From Planctomycetaceae bacterium UBA2972 (lineage in GTDB: Bacteria > Planctomycetota > Planctomycetia > Pirellulales > Pirellulaceae), in the NCBI GenBank assembly GCA_002348315.1, contig DEAW01000142.1, positions 18,964-36,666 of the forward strand: DNA of 17,703 nt, in the 5' to 3' direction. The translations under genes were made by a program, and so were the position numbers. Of the stretch, positions 1 to 6,956 are shown piece by piece. Numbering within the stretch: position 1 is the stretch's first letter; every line of letters begins with the position of its first letter. A model generated the notes under the pieces. It was not told the DNA's origin. It did not search any database and was given only the letters and a program-made list of their open reading frames with translations.

Positions 1-1
1 A

Positions 2-1465
2 TACCTGCCTTACGAGGAAGTCCAGGATCGGGTACGCGAAGAGTACATTCGCACGTCCATCACAGCCTTCCAACAGGAACTCGAAGACGCTCACAAGTTA
101 CAACTAACCGAAGCCATGGAAGCATTTTCCAGTGCATCGGGCGAATCGGACAACTCTCATGCAGTACAACTAGCTCAGGCCTTATCCGCTGATGCTTCAG
201 GTGATAAAGAAACCTCAACTAACATTCGTGAAAATGCCAAAGCCGTATTGGATAACGCTATAACAGAGATTCAAAAGGATGCGGAAGGGATCATGACCGA
301 AGTGTTAGAGGGTTCCGAAGACAAGCCGCAACAAATTACGCTGGTAACCTATGGCGAAACCGCTGCTCCGATTTCTGCAGCCCATGGGCAGGCGATTTCA
401 GGACGAAACCCCGACGCGAATGATTTTGGTCTTCCCTGGGATGAATCGACACCAAGTTGGGTCAAGCTGATTCGCATTGCCTACACTGCCCATGGTGGCC
501 CTGGCAGCAACACCCAGCAGGATATCTTTATTGAAAACGATTTCCTCACACACCACGAATCCAGCTCTTTCCAAAATCACAAGTATGTCTTCTGGCAAGT
601 CGATCAAACCAATGAGACTTCCTTTGAGGATCTTCGTGAGCCAACCGAGGAAGTACTGGAAAATGCGACTCGTGCCTGGAAGAAGGGCGAGGCGGTTCAA
701 CGCACTCGGAACCTTGCCAACGAACTCAAAGCTCAATACAACGATGACAACGGTGCTCAGTCGTTTAGTGAAGTTCTGGACGATTTTGCCAGCCATCAAG
801 CCAATGTCTTTGAGTCCTTCCCAACAACGACGTTTAGCATGGTTCCGCAACCAACTCAGTTCGGACGCCCTGAAGTAGGACTTCAGCTTGGGCGACTATC
901 TAAAACAGCGACCGAAATGGTTGAAGCCCCCAAACCGACTGAAGAGGCGACCGACGAACAAGCAAAGGACGGGGAAGAGTCCGATGAGGCTGAATCCGCT
1001 GATAAAGAATCGACTGACGAGGCAGCCGCAGAAAATGAAACCGAATCGGCCTCCCCGGAATTGATCGAAAAGATCGTCGAAGGAGATACGATCTCAGATA
1101 TTAGCGACTATGAGAAACTCTACATTTTTGAAGAATTAGAAGTAAACCAGGTCTATGTCGCTTCGTCGACGACCGGCCGCTTCTTTTACGTCATTCGTAA
1201 AATCGATTACCAGGCTCCGGCAGAAGACGGCGTCGATGCAAAACTGGCGAAAACTCAAAAATTCCAGGACTTAGCAGCCTATCTCGTCGGTGGACCGGCT
1301 TCCATGTCCCCGACAAATATCACTGCATCCATGACTGCCAATGCGACTGAAAACATGTACAGTCCCAGCCAGGGAAGTGGTACCCGTTCTCAATTGGAAG
1401 GTGCCTTTATTGCAATCCTGCAAAAGAAACACGACTTCCATCGCCCATCAGCGGATGACCAATAA
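2..1465 (+). CDS. C-terminal part of a large acidic hypothetical protein (5' partial)
   Basis: The reading frame is open from base 2 and has no stop before the first internal ATG at 116, so the gene enters from the left edge; 487 codons are visible. I do not recognise a defined domain. The first visible residues (YLPYEEVQDRVREEYIR) resemble the segment after a parvulin/SurA-type rotamase domain, where a 'PFEEVRDRIR' pattern is common; this is weak inference only. Counting from the ATG at 116, residues about 265-320 are low complexity, rich in Glu, Asp, Ala and Ser, and look like a disordered linker. It is followed by a compact C-terminal part with a conserved-looking stretch (YEKLYIFEELEVNQVYVASS, FFYVIRKIDYQAP). 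No membrane segment is visible in this part. The next gene starts 22 bases downstream, or overlaps this one if its ATG at 1455 is used. The frame is certain; the function is unknown. Confidence 0.8.
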   Translation, partial: YLPYEEVQDRVREEYIRTSITAFQQELEDAHKLQLTEAMEAFSSASGESDNSHAVQLAQALSADASGDKETSTNIRENAKAVLDNAITEIQKDAEGIMTEVLEGSEDKPQQITLVTYGETAAPISAAHGQAISGRNPDANDFGLPWDESTPSWVKLIRIAYTAHGGPGSNTQQDIFIENDFLTHHESSSFQNHKYVFWQVDQTNETSFEDLREPTEEVLENATRAWKKGEAVQRTRNLANELKAQYNDDNGAQSFSEVLDDFASHQANVFESFPTTTFSMVPQPTQFGRPEVGLQLGRLSKTATEMVEAPKPTEEATDEQAKDGEESDEAESADKESTDEAAAENETESASPELIEKIVEGDTISDISDYEKLYIFEELEVNQVYVASSTTGRFFYVIRKIDYQAPAEDGVDAKLAKTQKFQDLAAYLVGGPASMSPTNITASMTANATENMYSPSQGSGTRSQLEGAFIAILQKKHDFHRPSADDQ

Positions 1466-1487
1466 TCAGGATTGCGACGATTTAGCT

Positions 1488-2072
1488 ATGAGTAGTAAAC
1501 GAATTTTAATGCTGGTGGGGGACTTCGTAGAAGATTACGAAGCCATGGTTCCTTATCAAATGCTCTTAATGGTGGGACATCAGGTCGACACATGCTGCCC
1601 GGACAAATCGGCCGGAGACACGGTTAAAACGGCAATTCATGATTTCGAAGGAGACCAAACTTACTCGGAAAAGGTTGGTCATAACTTTGCGATTACGATC
1701 AGCTTTGATGAAGCTGCTGCCGGAGACTACGATGCGTTGATCATCCCCGGTGGCCGAGCTCCCGAGTACCTACGTTTAGATCAACGCGTATTGGAACTTG
1801 TCAAATCCTATCACACCGCAGGTAAGCCCATTGCCGCAATCTGTCACGGCCCTCAAATTCTAGCAGCCGCCGGTATTTTAGAAGGTAAGAGTATCAGCTG
1901 TTACCCTGCCGTTTCCCCAGAAGTAACCCTTAGCGGCGGGACTTATGTTGAAACCGCTGCCACCTTCGATAACGCACACGTTGACGGCAATCTAGTTACT
2001 GCACCGGCATGGCCTGCTCATCCAGCCTGGATTGCAAAGTTTCTGGATGTTTTGGGACAAACCGAGGCCTAG
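1488..2072 (+). CDS. DJ-1/PfpI family protein, plant DJ-1D-like
   Basis: A 194-residue single-domain protein of the DJ-1/PfpI (class I glutamine amidotransferase-like) superfamily. The nucleophile elbow AICHGPQ places the reactive cysteine at Cys119 with His120 next to it. The conserved acidic partner is Glu18 in the GDFVEDYEAMVP motif, and IIPGGRAPEYL (85-95) is the usual loop before the nucleophile. The EDYE...MVP, HDFEGDQTY and GGRAPEYL blocks match, from memory, the repeats of plant DJ-1D-type proteins, some of which have glyoxalase III (methylglyoxal to lactate) activity. Bacterial relatives include PfpI/YhbO-type stress proteins. A cytosolic detoxification or protein-repair role is inferred. 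The ATG at 1488 gives a normal family N-terminus (KRILMLVGDF); an in-frame ATG at 1455, overlapping the previous gene, would add 11 residues. Neither start has a clear Shine-Dalgarno sequence. Confidence 0.9.
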   Translation: MSSKRILMLVGDFVEDYEAMVPYQMLLMVGHQVDTCCPDKSAGDTVKTAIHDFEGDQTYSEKVGHNFAITISFDEAAAGDYDALIIPGGRAPEYLRLDQRVLELVKSYHTAGKPIAAICHGPQILAAAGILEGKSISCYPAVSPEVTLSGGTYVETAATFDNAHVDGNLVTAPAWPAHPAWIAKFLDVLGQTEA

Positions 2073-2143
2073 AACTACTGAAAAAGCCCTCGATTGAATG
2101 ACCATATTATCAATGGAGAGCCAAGCAAAGTAAGAGGTCACTT

Positions 2144-2743
2144 ATGGGTTCCCCCATCATCATTATCATCGTCCTCGGGCTACTCCTACTGACCGTCGCC
2201 TTAGTGATGATCACTCGGCAAAATAAAAAGACACCGTATCACGCGGATCCTTCTGCCTGGCTACAGCCACCCGCTCCCACAGAGCCCGAATTACCACCGG
2301 CCAACACCATTGCGCCTGATTACCAACAGCAAATCGACCAGTTTCATTCGACTCGCACGACATTGCAGGATTCCTTCTTTAAAATCTGCAGTGAATCCGG
2401 TCGGCCGCGGGGTTTACGTTGGAAAAAGTGCGAATTTGAGGAACAATCCACGTTCGTCATCGAAAACCATTCGTTAAACCTTCATGCATTGACTCCCGTT
2501 GTCATCAGTTTTGAAGCTATTCCGGGAGGCCCGATGGAAGACATGGAAGCCGTTGGCAATCTTCGGGTGGGTTCGGCATTATTTGTACACACCGGTGAAA
2601 ACTGGGGCACGCGGGGAGACGTTATCTACAATCTCAATGCTGAAGAAGCCATCGAACATTATCGAGATAACTATACCGATTTCGATCTCGATTCAATGTC
2701 GGCGAAATCAGTCGAGTCCGCTAACGAACGACCACAATCCTAA
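2144..2743 (+). CDS. Membrane-anchored hypothetical protein
   Basis: A 199-residue protein of unknown function. Residues 4-23 form one very hydrophobic segment, followed by a basic RQNKK stretch, so the protein is probably a single-pass membrane protein with its C-terminal part on the cytoplasmic side. A proline-rich linker (about 36-56) leads to a compact domain at about 60-175 with clustered Gly, Trp and Cys residues (SGRPRGLRWKKCEFEEQ, ISFEAIPGGPMEDMEAVGN, ENWGTRGDVIYN), which looks like a conserved family domain. It may be restricted to planctomycetes, but I cannot confirm that. An AGAGG Shine-Dalgarno sequence lies about 7 bases before the ATG. The stop is 11 bases before nfo, so the two are likely co-transcribed, although nothing ties this protein to DNA repair. 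Confidence 0.75.
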   Translation: MGSPIIIIIVLGLLLLTVALVMITRQNKKTPYHADPSAWLQPPAPTEPELPPANTIAPDYQQQIDQFHSTRTTLQDSFFKICSESGRPRGLRWKKCEFEEQSTFVIENHSLNLHALTPVVISFEAIPGGPMEDMEAVGNLRVGSALFVHTGENWGTRGDVIYNLNAEEAIEHYRDNYTDFDLDSMSAKSVESANERPQS

Positions 2744-2754
2744 AGGCAATTACG

Positions 2755-3630
2755 ATGGCAATCCTCGGAGCTCACATGTCCATCGCGGGCGGCTATTACA
2801 AAGCAATTCAGAGCGGCGCTCAGGATGGCTGCGACTGTGTCCAGATCTTTACAAAGAACAATAATCAATGGCGAGCGAAGGAGATCACCGAGGACGACGT
2901 CGAGCGTTTCCAGGCTAAGCTTGACGAGCATAACATCCAACAGACGCTCTCTCACGCATCGTACCTGATCAACCTCGGGTCCCCGAAAGACGAATTGTGG
3001 AAAAAGTCGATTGATGCCTTCATTGTAGAATTACGCAGAGCTGACCAATTGGGAGTACCCTATGTCGTCGTGCATCCCGGCTCCTTTACTACCAGCACCG
3101 AAGCTGAAGGAATCAGTCGGATCGCAGAAGGCCTTAATGAAGTCCATCAGCAAACCCGGGGAATCTCAAGTCGCTGCCTGCTGGAAACCACCGCCGGTCA
3201 GGGAACCAATCTAGGCTGGAAATTCGAACAATTGGCAGAGATGCTTGATCAGTGCCAGGACCCTAACCTGGTGGGAATTTGTGCCGACACGTGCCACATG
3301 TTCGCTGCCGGATACAATCTCTGTGAGGAAGAGTCCTATCATGACACATGGGAAGAATTCGATAAGCTCATAGGTCTGGAGAAAATGAAGGCGTTTCATC
3401 TCAATGACAGCAAAAAGGAATTTGGTAGCCGTAAGGACCGCCACGAGCACATTGGACAGGGACATATGGGGCTGGCTCCCTTTCGTTTGTTAGTCAATGA
3501 TCCGCGATTTTCTAACACGCCCATGTATCTGGAAACGGCCAAAGGTGATGCCGAAGGCGAATATGAAGGAATGAGTTGGGATGCAGCAAATCTGTCTGTA
3601 TTGCGAGGCCTGATCGAATCCACGTCTTAA
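2755..3630 (+). CDS. nfo: Endonuclease IV (AP endonuclease)
   Basis: Deoxyribonuclease IV of the xylose-isomerase-like TIM-barrel superfamily. It cleaves the phosphodiester bond 5' of abasic sites in base-excision repair and also processes damaged 3' ends. The length of 291 residues is close to E. coli Nfo. All nine ligands of the trinuclear zinc site can be placed: His67 (SHASY), His107 (VHPGS), Glu144 (LLETTAGQG), Asp178 and His181 (CADTCH), His215 (FHLNDSK), Asp228 and His230 (KDRHEH) and Glu260. The N-terminal GAHMSIAGG and the GQGHMGL loop are also typical. An AAAGG Shine-Dalgarno sequence lies 8 bases before the ATG and overlaps the stop of the upstream gene. Nothing is missing; the enzyme should be active. 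Confidence 0.97.
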   Translation: MAILGAHMSIAGGYYKAIQSGAQDGCDCVQIFTKNNNQWRAKEITEDDVERFQAKLDEHNIQQTLSHASYLINLGSPKDELWKKSIDAFIVELRRADQLGVPYVVVHPGSFTTSTEAEGISRIAEGLNEVHQQTRGISSRCLLETTAGQGTNLGWKFEQLAEMLDQCQDPNLVGICADTCHMFAAGYNLCEEESYHDTWEEFDKLIGLEKMKAFHLNDSKKEFGSRKDRHEHIGQGHMGLAPFRLLVNDPRFSNTPMYLETAKGDAEGEYEGMSWDAANLSVLRGLIESTS

Positions 3631-3647
3631 AGATGACGCGGCCTCAT

Positions 3648-3677
3648 TTGGCCTTATGCTTCGTCCACTTCTATAAT
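3648..3677 (+). promoter_or_regulatory. Candidate sigma70 promoter of the DUF2007 gene
   Basis: A perfect TATAAT -10 box at 3672-3677 follows a TTGGCC -35-like box at 3648-3653 (4 of 6 matches) with an 18-base spacer. Transcription would start near 3684, leaving a leader of about 40 bases before the ATG at 3725. The -10 box is the loop of a perfect inverted repeat, listed separately. Confidence 0.45.
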
Positions 3678-3684
3678 GAAGTGG
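3665..3684. repeat. Perfect 7-bp inverted repeat framing the -10 box
   Basis: CCACTTC at 3665-3671 and GAAGTGG at 3678-3684 are exact reverse complements separated by the six bases TATAAT. No T-run follows, so it is not a standard intrinsic terminator for nfo. Its symmetry about a -10 box fits an operator for a dimeric repressor, though it could also be a hairpin at the end of the nfo transcript. Confidence 0.55.
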
Positions 3685-3724
3685 TTGAAGCTCACAGCCA
3701 AAGTATGTTGAAAGGTGAAAACAC

Positions 3725-3979
3725 ATGTCTGCAGCGGTCAAAGTTGCCATCTATCCCACTCAAACAGAGGCGGTCATCGCGGCAGAGTATTTACGCGCCA
3801 ATGGTATCGTCGTTACGGTGATGGGAGACAATGCCGGTGGGGCTTTCTCCGGACTTACCCTCAGCAAGGGATTTGAAATCTACGTCCCCAACGAAGATGA
3901 GGCGTTAGCAATTGAATTGCTCGAGAACCCGCCAGAGCCGGACGAGCAAACCGGGGAGTCTAATCAAGCCGAATACTAA
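3725..3979 (+). CDS. DUF2007-type small protein
   Basis: An 84-residue protein with the layout of the DUF2007 family, annotated in databases as putative prokaryotic signal-transducing proteins. It starts with a beta strand (VKVAIYPT), then a helix that begins TEAVIAAEYLRANGI, a second strand (VVTVMGD), a Gly-rich loop, a strand (FEIYVPNED) and a final helix (EALAIELLE). The fold is a small ferredoxin-like/PII-like unit; the molecular function of the family is not established. The ATG has an AAAGGTG Shine-Dalgarno sequence about 8 bases upstream. The last 20 bases overlap the 3' end of the convergent permease gene. The disordered acidic tail (PEPDEQTGESNQAEY) extends beyond the fold. Confidence 0.8.
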   Translation: MSAAVKVAIYPTQTEAVIAAEYLRANGIVVTVMGDNAGGAFSGLTLSKGFEIYVPNEDEALAIELLENPPEPDEQTGESNQAEY

Positions 3980-5474
3980 TCGCGTCAGCCTCTTGGTGAT
4001 TAAAACGGTATTTAGATTCTTTACCAGCGGCATTGGTGACCGTCACCACCCAGGTCTGTGAATCATCTTCCCTAACACCAACGGCAACCCGATCGCCAGG
4101 CGAAATGGACTCGACGATAAGACTGCCAACCTTCACGATCTCACCACGGTGACCGTCGCGCAGGATCGCCAGTGTCATCACTTCACCCGGTACGAGATGC
4201 TCGAAGTCTTCGGGGATTTCGGCACCATGCGGGTCGGTTAGCGGATGCCCCAACTTGTCGTCAAGGTAATCCACCGCCTGTTCATCATGAAGATGCTCCA
4301 ACACATGCGCTCGCTGATGCAATTCCTCATCAGCCACGCCCAGATGCTGGAGGTATGTTTCCCACAAACGATGAGCGCGTAACAGTCGTCGCGCGTGTTT
4401 ACGCCCTTCTTCTGTAAACGAAATCACATCGCCCACATAAACAAGCCACTCCTGCTTCACCATCGAATGAACGGCTTTTCGAATGCGTTCTGCTTTGTAA
4501 TCCGTGTGCCGGATCAGATCTTCAATACCGCAACGTTCCTGATCTGCACGCAGGATCACTCCTAGAATATCTTCGACAAACTGCTGCGGAACTGCTCGCA
4601 TCCGTCGTTGAAAGTCTGCCAGGAGTCCGTATCGGGGAGCGACTAAGAACACGAGCAGAAACTGAGCTGTGAGTGTCACAACAATCATCGCTCCGGGAGC
4701 CACATTCAGTGTTTCCGACAGGTAGTAACCGATTAAAAACCCCGTCCAGCCAAAGAGGGCTGAGACCCACAGCAAATTCTTCAGGCGGTCGCACAGCAGG
4801 TACGCGGTTGCGGCGGGAGCAATCAGGAGCCCCACCACCTGGATCACTCCCACCACCTGCACGCCTGTCACGACTACCATGGCTGTGCATGTGGTTAGCA
4901 TGTAATCGAGCACCAGAACATTCATTCCCAACGACGCCGCCATCACTCGATCAAACGTGATCAACTGCAGACTACGGAACATTAGGACAATAAATGAGAG
5001 TACGACCACTGATACGATCGCCATCATCCATAAATCAGCATCGCTAACACCAAGGAGTTGTCCGACGATAAAGTGAAGCAGATCGATATGAACGTACTGG
5101 CTGAAGAGTGAAACGAGCACACCCCCAAATGCGAAGATGCCCGTATACATAATTCCGATGACGGCATCTTCTTTCACACGCGACATGCGTGACACAAAAC
5201 CGATCATTGCCACCGTGATGATCCCGGAAATAATCGATCCGATTAACATCGCCGGAGCATGGGCTTCCTGCCCAAATGTTAGTTTCATCACAAGATAGCC
5301 AACCACGACTCCCGCCAGCATCGAGTGTGCCAAAGCGTCGGCCAGAAAGGAAGTCCTTTTAAGGACGATAAAACAACCAATGACACTACACACTGTAGTC
5401 ACCAACAGGCCGGTCAACAACGCCTTAATAAGGTGGGGGCTGGCAGTATGGATCTCAACGAGCCAATCGTACAT
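3960..5474 (-). CDS. ABC-3 metal permease fused to a DtxR/MntR-like repressor domain (YtgCR-like)
   Basis: A 504-residue two-part protein. Residues 1-285 are a complete ABC-3 family (ZnuB/MntB/TroC-type) permease: hydrophobic segments from about 15 to 280, the TSFLADALAHSMLAGVV block at 41-57 and the conserved VVGVIQVVGLLIAPAATAYL stretch. Residues about 296-365 form a winged helix-turn-helix like MntR, with a recognition-helix-like YKAERIRKAVHSMVKQEWL at 326-344 and a wing at 345-356. Residues 366-425 match the DtxR metal-binding/dimerisation domain (HRLWETYLQHLG, AHVLEHL, LGHPLTDPHGAEIP). Residues 426-504 resemble the SH3/FeoA-like C-terminal domain. The permease should move a divalent cation (Mn, Zn or Fe) through the inner membrane; the fused part probably senses the same metal. 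The architecture recalls Chlamydia YtgCR, where the C-terminal repressor is released by cleavage. The ATG overlaps the ATPase stop by one base (TAATG). Confidence 0.92.
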   Translation of the reverse strand: MYDWLVEIHTASPHLIKALLTGLLVTTVCSVIGCFIVLKRTSFLADALAHSMLAGVVVGYLVMKLTFGQEAHAPAMLIGSIISGIITVAMIGFVSRMSRVKEDAVIGIMYTGIFAFGGVLVSLFSQYVHIDLLHFIVGQLLGVSDADLWMMAIVSVVVLSFIVLMFRSLQLITFDRVMAASLGMNVLVLDYMLTTCTAMVVVTGVQVVGVIQVVGLLIAPAATAYLLCDRLKNLLWVSALFGWTGFLIGYYLSETLNVAPGAMIVVTLTAQFLLVFLVAPRYGLLADFQRRMRAVPQQFVEDILGVILRADQERCGIEDLIRHTDYKAERIRKAVHSMVKQEWLVYVGDVISFTEEGRKHARRLLRAHRLWETYLQHLGVADEELHQRAHVLEHLHDEQAVDYLDDKLGHPLTDPHGAEIPEDFEHLVPGEVMTLAILRDGHRGEIVKVGSLIVESISPGDRVAVGVREDDSQTWVVTVTNAAGKESKYRFNHQEADAISIRLD

Positions 5475-6244
5475 TACACGCCACCTCCGGCAGCCTGACC
5501 ACTCTGAAGGTTGGCAAAGATACGAAGCTTTCCTTCGTAAACCTCACTTAACAATTCCGGATGCAGTACATGCTCGGGAGCTCCGTATGCGAACAGTCGT
5601 TGCTTGAGCAGTACGAGCGCATCGAAGTATTCCGCGGCGGTAGCCAGATCGTGATGAACGACAACAAGTGTCCGGCCAGCTTCACGTGTCGATTCCAGCA
5701 CGTCGAGAATAGCGCGTTCCGTGGCGGCATCCACTCCGGCAAACGGTTCATCCAACAGCAAAATATCTCCTCCCTGAGCAATGGCCCTCGCCATAAAGAC
5801 GCGTTGTTGCTGGCCGCCGGATAATTGACCAATTTGACGGTCTCTAAGGTCTGCCATGCGAACCTGCTCAAGAGCATAGTCTGCGATGTCATGGTCCTCT
5901 GCTGACATTTCAGACCACCAGGGTTGCTTACCATAGCGTCCCATCAAAGCGACTTCTCGAACCGTGATCGGAAAATCCCAATCCACGCTACCACGCTGAG
6001 GAACATACGCCACCCGGCCCTTGGCCTTTTCCACATCTTCGCCAAACAACTGCACTTCCCCAAAATCGGCTTTGACAAATCCAAGCAGCGATTTGATGAG
6101 CGTCGACTTTCCCGAACCGTTGGGGCCTATAATTCCGACCAGTTGACCGGCATCGATCTTCAACGAGATGTCCAGCAAGGCCGGAACCGGGCCATAACTG
6201 ACCGTCAGATTCTTTACGTCAATTGCTGGTTGTTCTGAATCCAT
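5474..6244 (-). CDS. Metal ABC transporter ATP-binding protein
   Basis: A 256-residue ATPase of the ZnuC/MntA/TroB type that powers the adjacent permease from the cytoplasmic face. All nucleotide-binding motifs are intact: Walker A GPNGSGKST at 40-48, Q-loop Gln83 (VPQRGSVDWDFP, the pattern usual in Mn/Zn/Fe chelate importers), signature LSGGQQQR at 141-148, Walker B ILLLDEP at 161-167, D-loop AGVD, and the H-loop His in VVVHHDL (His198). The C-terminal 20 residues after the ABC fold are Gly/Ala-rich. The stop shares one base with the ATG of the permease-repressor gene, so the two should be translationally coupled. No clear Shine-Dalgarno sequence precedes its own ATG, which lies 21 bases after the stop of the His-tail protein. 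The metal cannot be told from the ATPase alone. Confidence 0.95.
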   Translation of the reverse strand: MDSEQPAIDVKNLTVSYGPVPALLDISLKIDAGQLVGIIGPNGSGKSTLIKSLLGFVKADFGEVQLFGEDVEKAKGRVAYVPQRGSVDWDFPITVREVALMGRYGKQPWWSEMSAEDHDIADYALEQVRMADLRDRQIGQLSGGQQQRVFMARAIAQGGDILLLDEPFAGVDAATERAILDVLESTREAGRTLVVVHHDLATAAEYFDALVLLKQRLFAYGAPEHVLHPELLSEVYEGKLRIFANLQSGQAAGGGV

Positions 6245-6265
6245 TGGATTTTGTATGAATGCCTG

Positions 6266-6931
6266 TTAATGATTATGGCTGCTATGATCGTGCGAAGAAG
6301 CGGAATCGTCACTTTGGTTCGCTGGAATGTCCACCACAATTGTGCTGCTGATATTCTCGCCCGGTTCTGACCAGACGGTTTTTTCGACCAGTACCTCGTC
6401 GCCGTCGAACACGCGGACACGAATGGCTTTCGCCACACCCACTACTCGCGACACGGACAAATCAACGTCATCGCCCAATTCATCCATCGGCTCAACACTC
6501 GTGCTTGCCGGAGTATCGAATCCTGCTGCTGCAAATGGATCACCCTCAGGGGAATCACTCGGCACCGAATTCCCCCCCGTGCCGACTTCTATAAAGAACT
6601 CGTTTACCCCCACCTTTAGATCAGGTACAGGATGGATTCGGATAGGGACTCCGGCCACTATGGGCTCGGATTTCAGCAGTATATTTTCACCATCCAAACG
6701 AACTAACATCGATGTCGGGTCAAATGCATCTCCTTCGGCATCAAAGGACAACGTAACCTCTACCGCATAGTCTCCCTCTGCCGTTTCCGTGACAAATTCT
6801 GTCAACTGCCGTTCGGGCAACGAATTAATGAAACCTTGATACCCACCGACTAAACCACAAATAACGCAGCACAGGCCAATAGCAATCAAAGGCCGTACGG
6901 GAAGTTTCGTTGCCAGATTATTCTTAGCCAA
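6266..6931 (-). CDS. Membrane-anchored hypothetical protein with His-rich C-terminus, in the metal operon
   Basis: A 221-residue protein of unknown function encoded between the binding-protein and ATPase genes, 25 and 21 bases from each. Residues 14-35 form one hydrophobic segment after a basic N-terminus, so the rest is probably outside the cytoplasm. A domain at about 45-116 (DYAVEVTLSFDAEGDAF, DGENILLKSEPIVAGVP, LKVGVNEFFIEVG) looks like a beta-sandwich. A Pro/Ser/Asp-rich linker follows, then a second beta-rich part (AIRVRVFDGDEVLVEKTVW), and the last eight residues are HDHSSHNH (four His plus one Asp). His-rich tails are common in Zn, Ni and Cu handling proteins, and with this operon position a metal-buffering or delivery role is inferred. 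The start is TTG at 6931 (no in-frame ATG before the membrane segment), with a GGA about 8 bases upstream. Confidence 0.8.
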   Translation of the reverse strand: MAKNNLATKLPVRPLIAIGLCCVICGLVGGYQGFINSLPERQLTEFVTETAEGDYAVEVTLSFDAEGDAFDPTSMLVRLDGENILLKSEPIVAGVPIRIHPVPDLKVGVNEFFIEVGTGGNSVPSDSPEGDPFAAAGFDTPASTSVEPMDELGDDVDLSVSRVVGVAKAIRVRVFDGDEVLVEKTVWSEPGENISSTIVVDIPANQSDDSASSHDHSSHNH

Positions 6932-6956
6932 AGTGAATTCCGTTGGTCTCGCTGAA

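Noticed and set aside
398..850. A 150-codon minus-strand frame at the left edge
   Set aside because: Antisense to the long open frame at 2-1465; no promoter, Shine-Dalgarno sequence or recognisable motif.
1341..1487. Upstream extension of the DJ-1 gene to the ATG at 1341
   Set aside because: It lies almost wholly within the previous gene in another frame and adds residues unlike any DJ-1 N-terminus.
3665..3684. Intrinsic terminator of nfo
   Set aside because: The hairpin has no T-run after it and its loop is a consensus -10 box, so an operator/promoter reading is at least as good.
4522..4890. A 122-codon minus-strand frame inside the permease gene
   Set aside because: It overlaps the clearly conserved permease in another frame; Arg/Pro/Gly-rich composition marks it as a shadow.
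6327..6770. A 147-codon plus-strand frame opposite the His-tail gene
   Set aside because: Ser/Thr/Pro-rich product antisense to a gene that fits tightly in the operon; no ribosome-binding site or family pattern.
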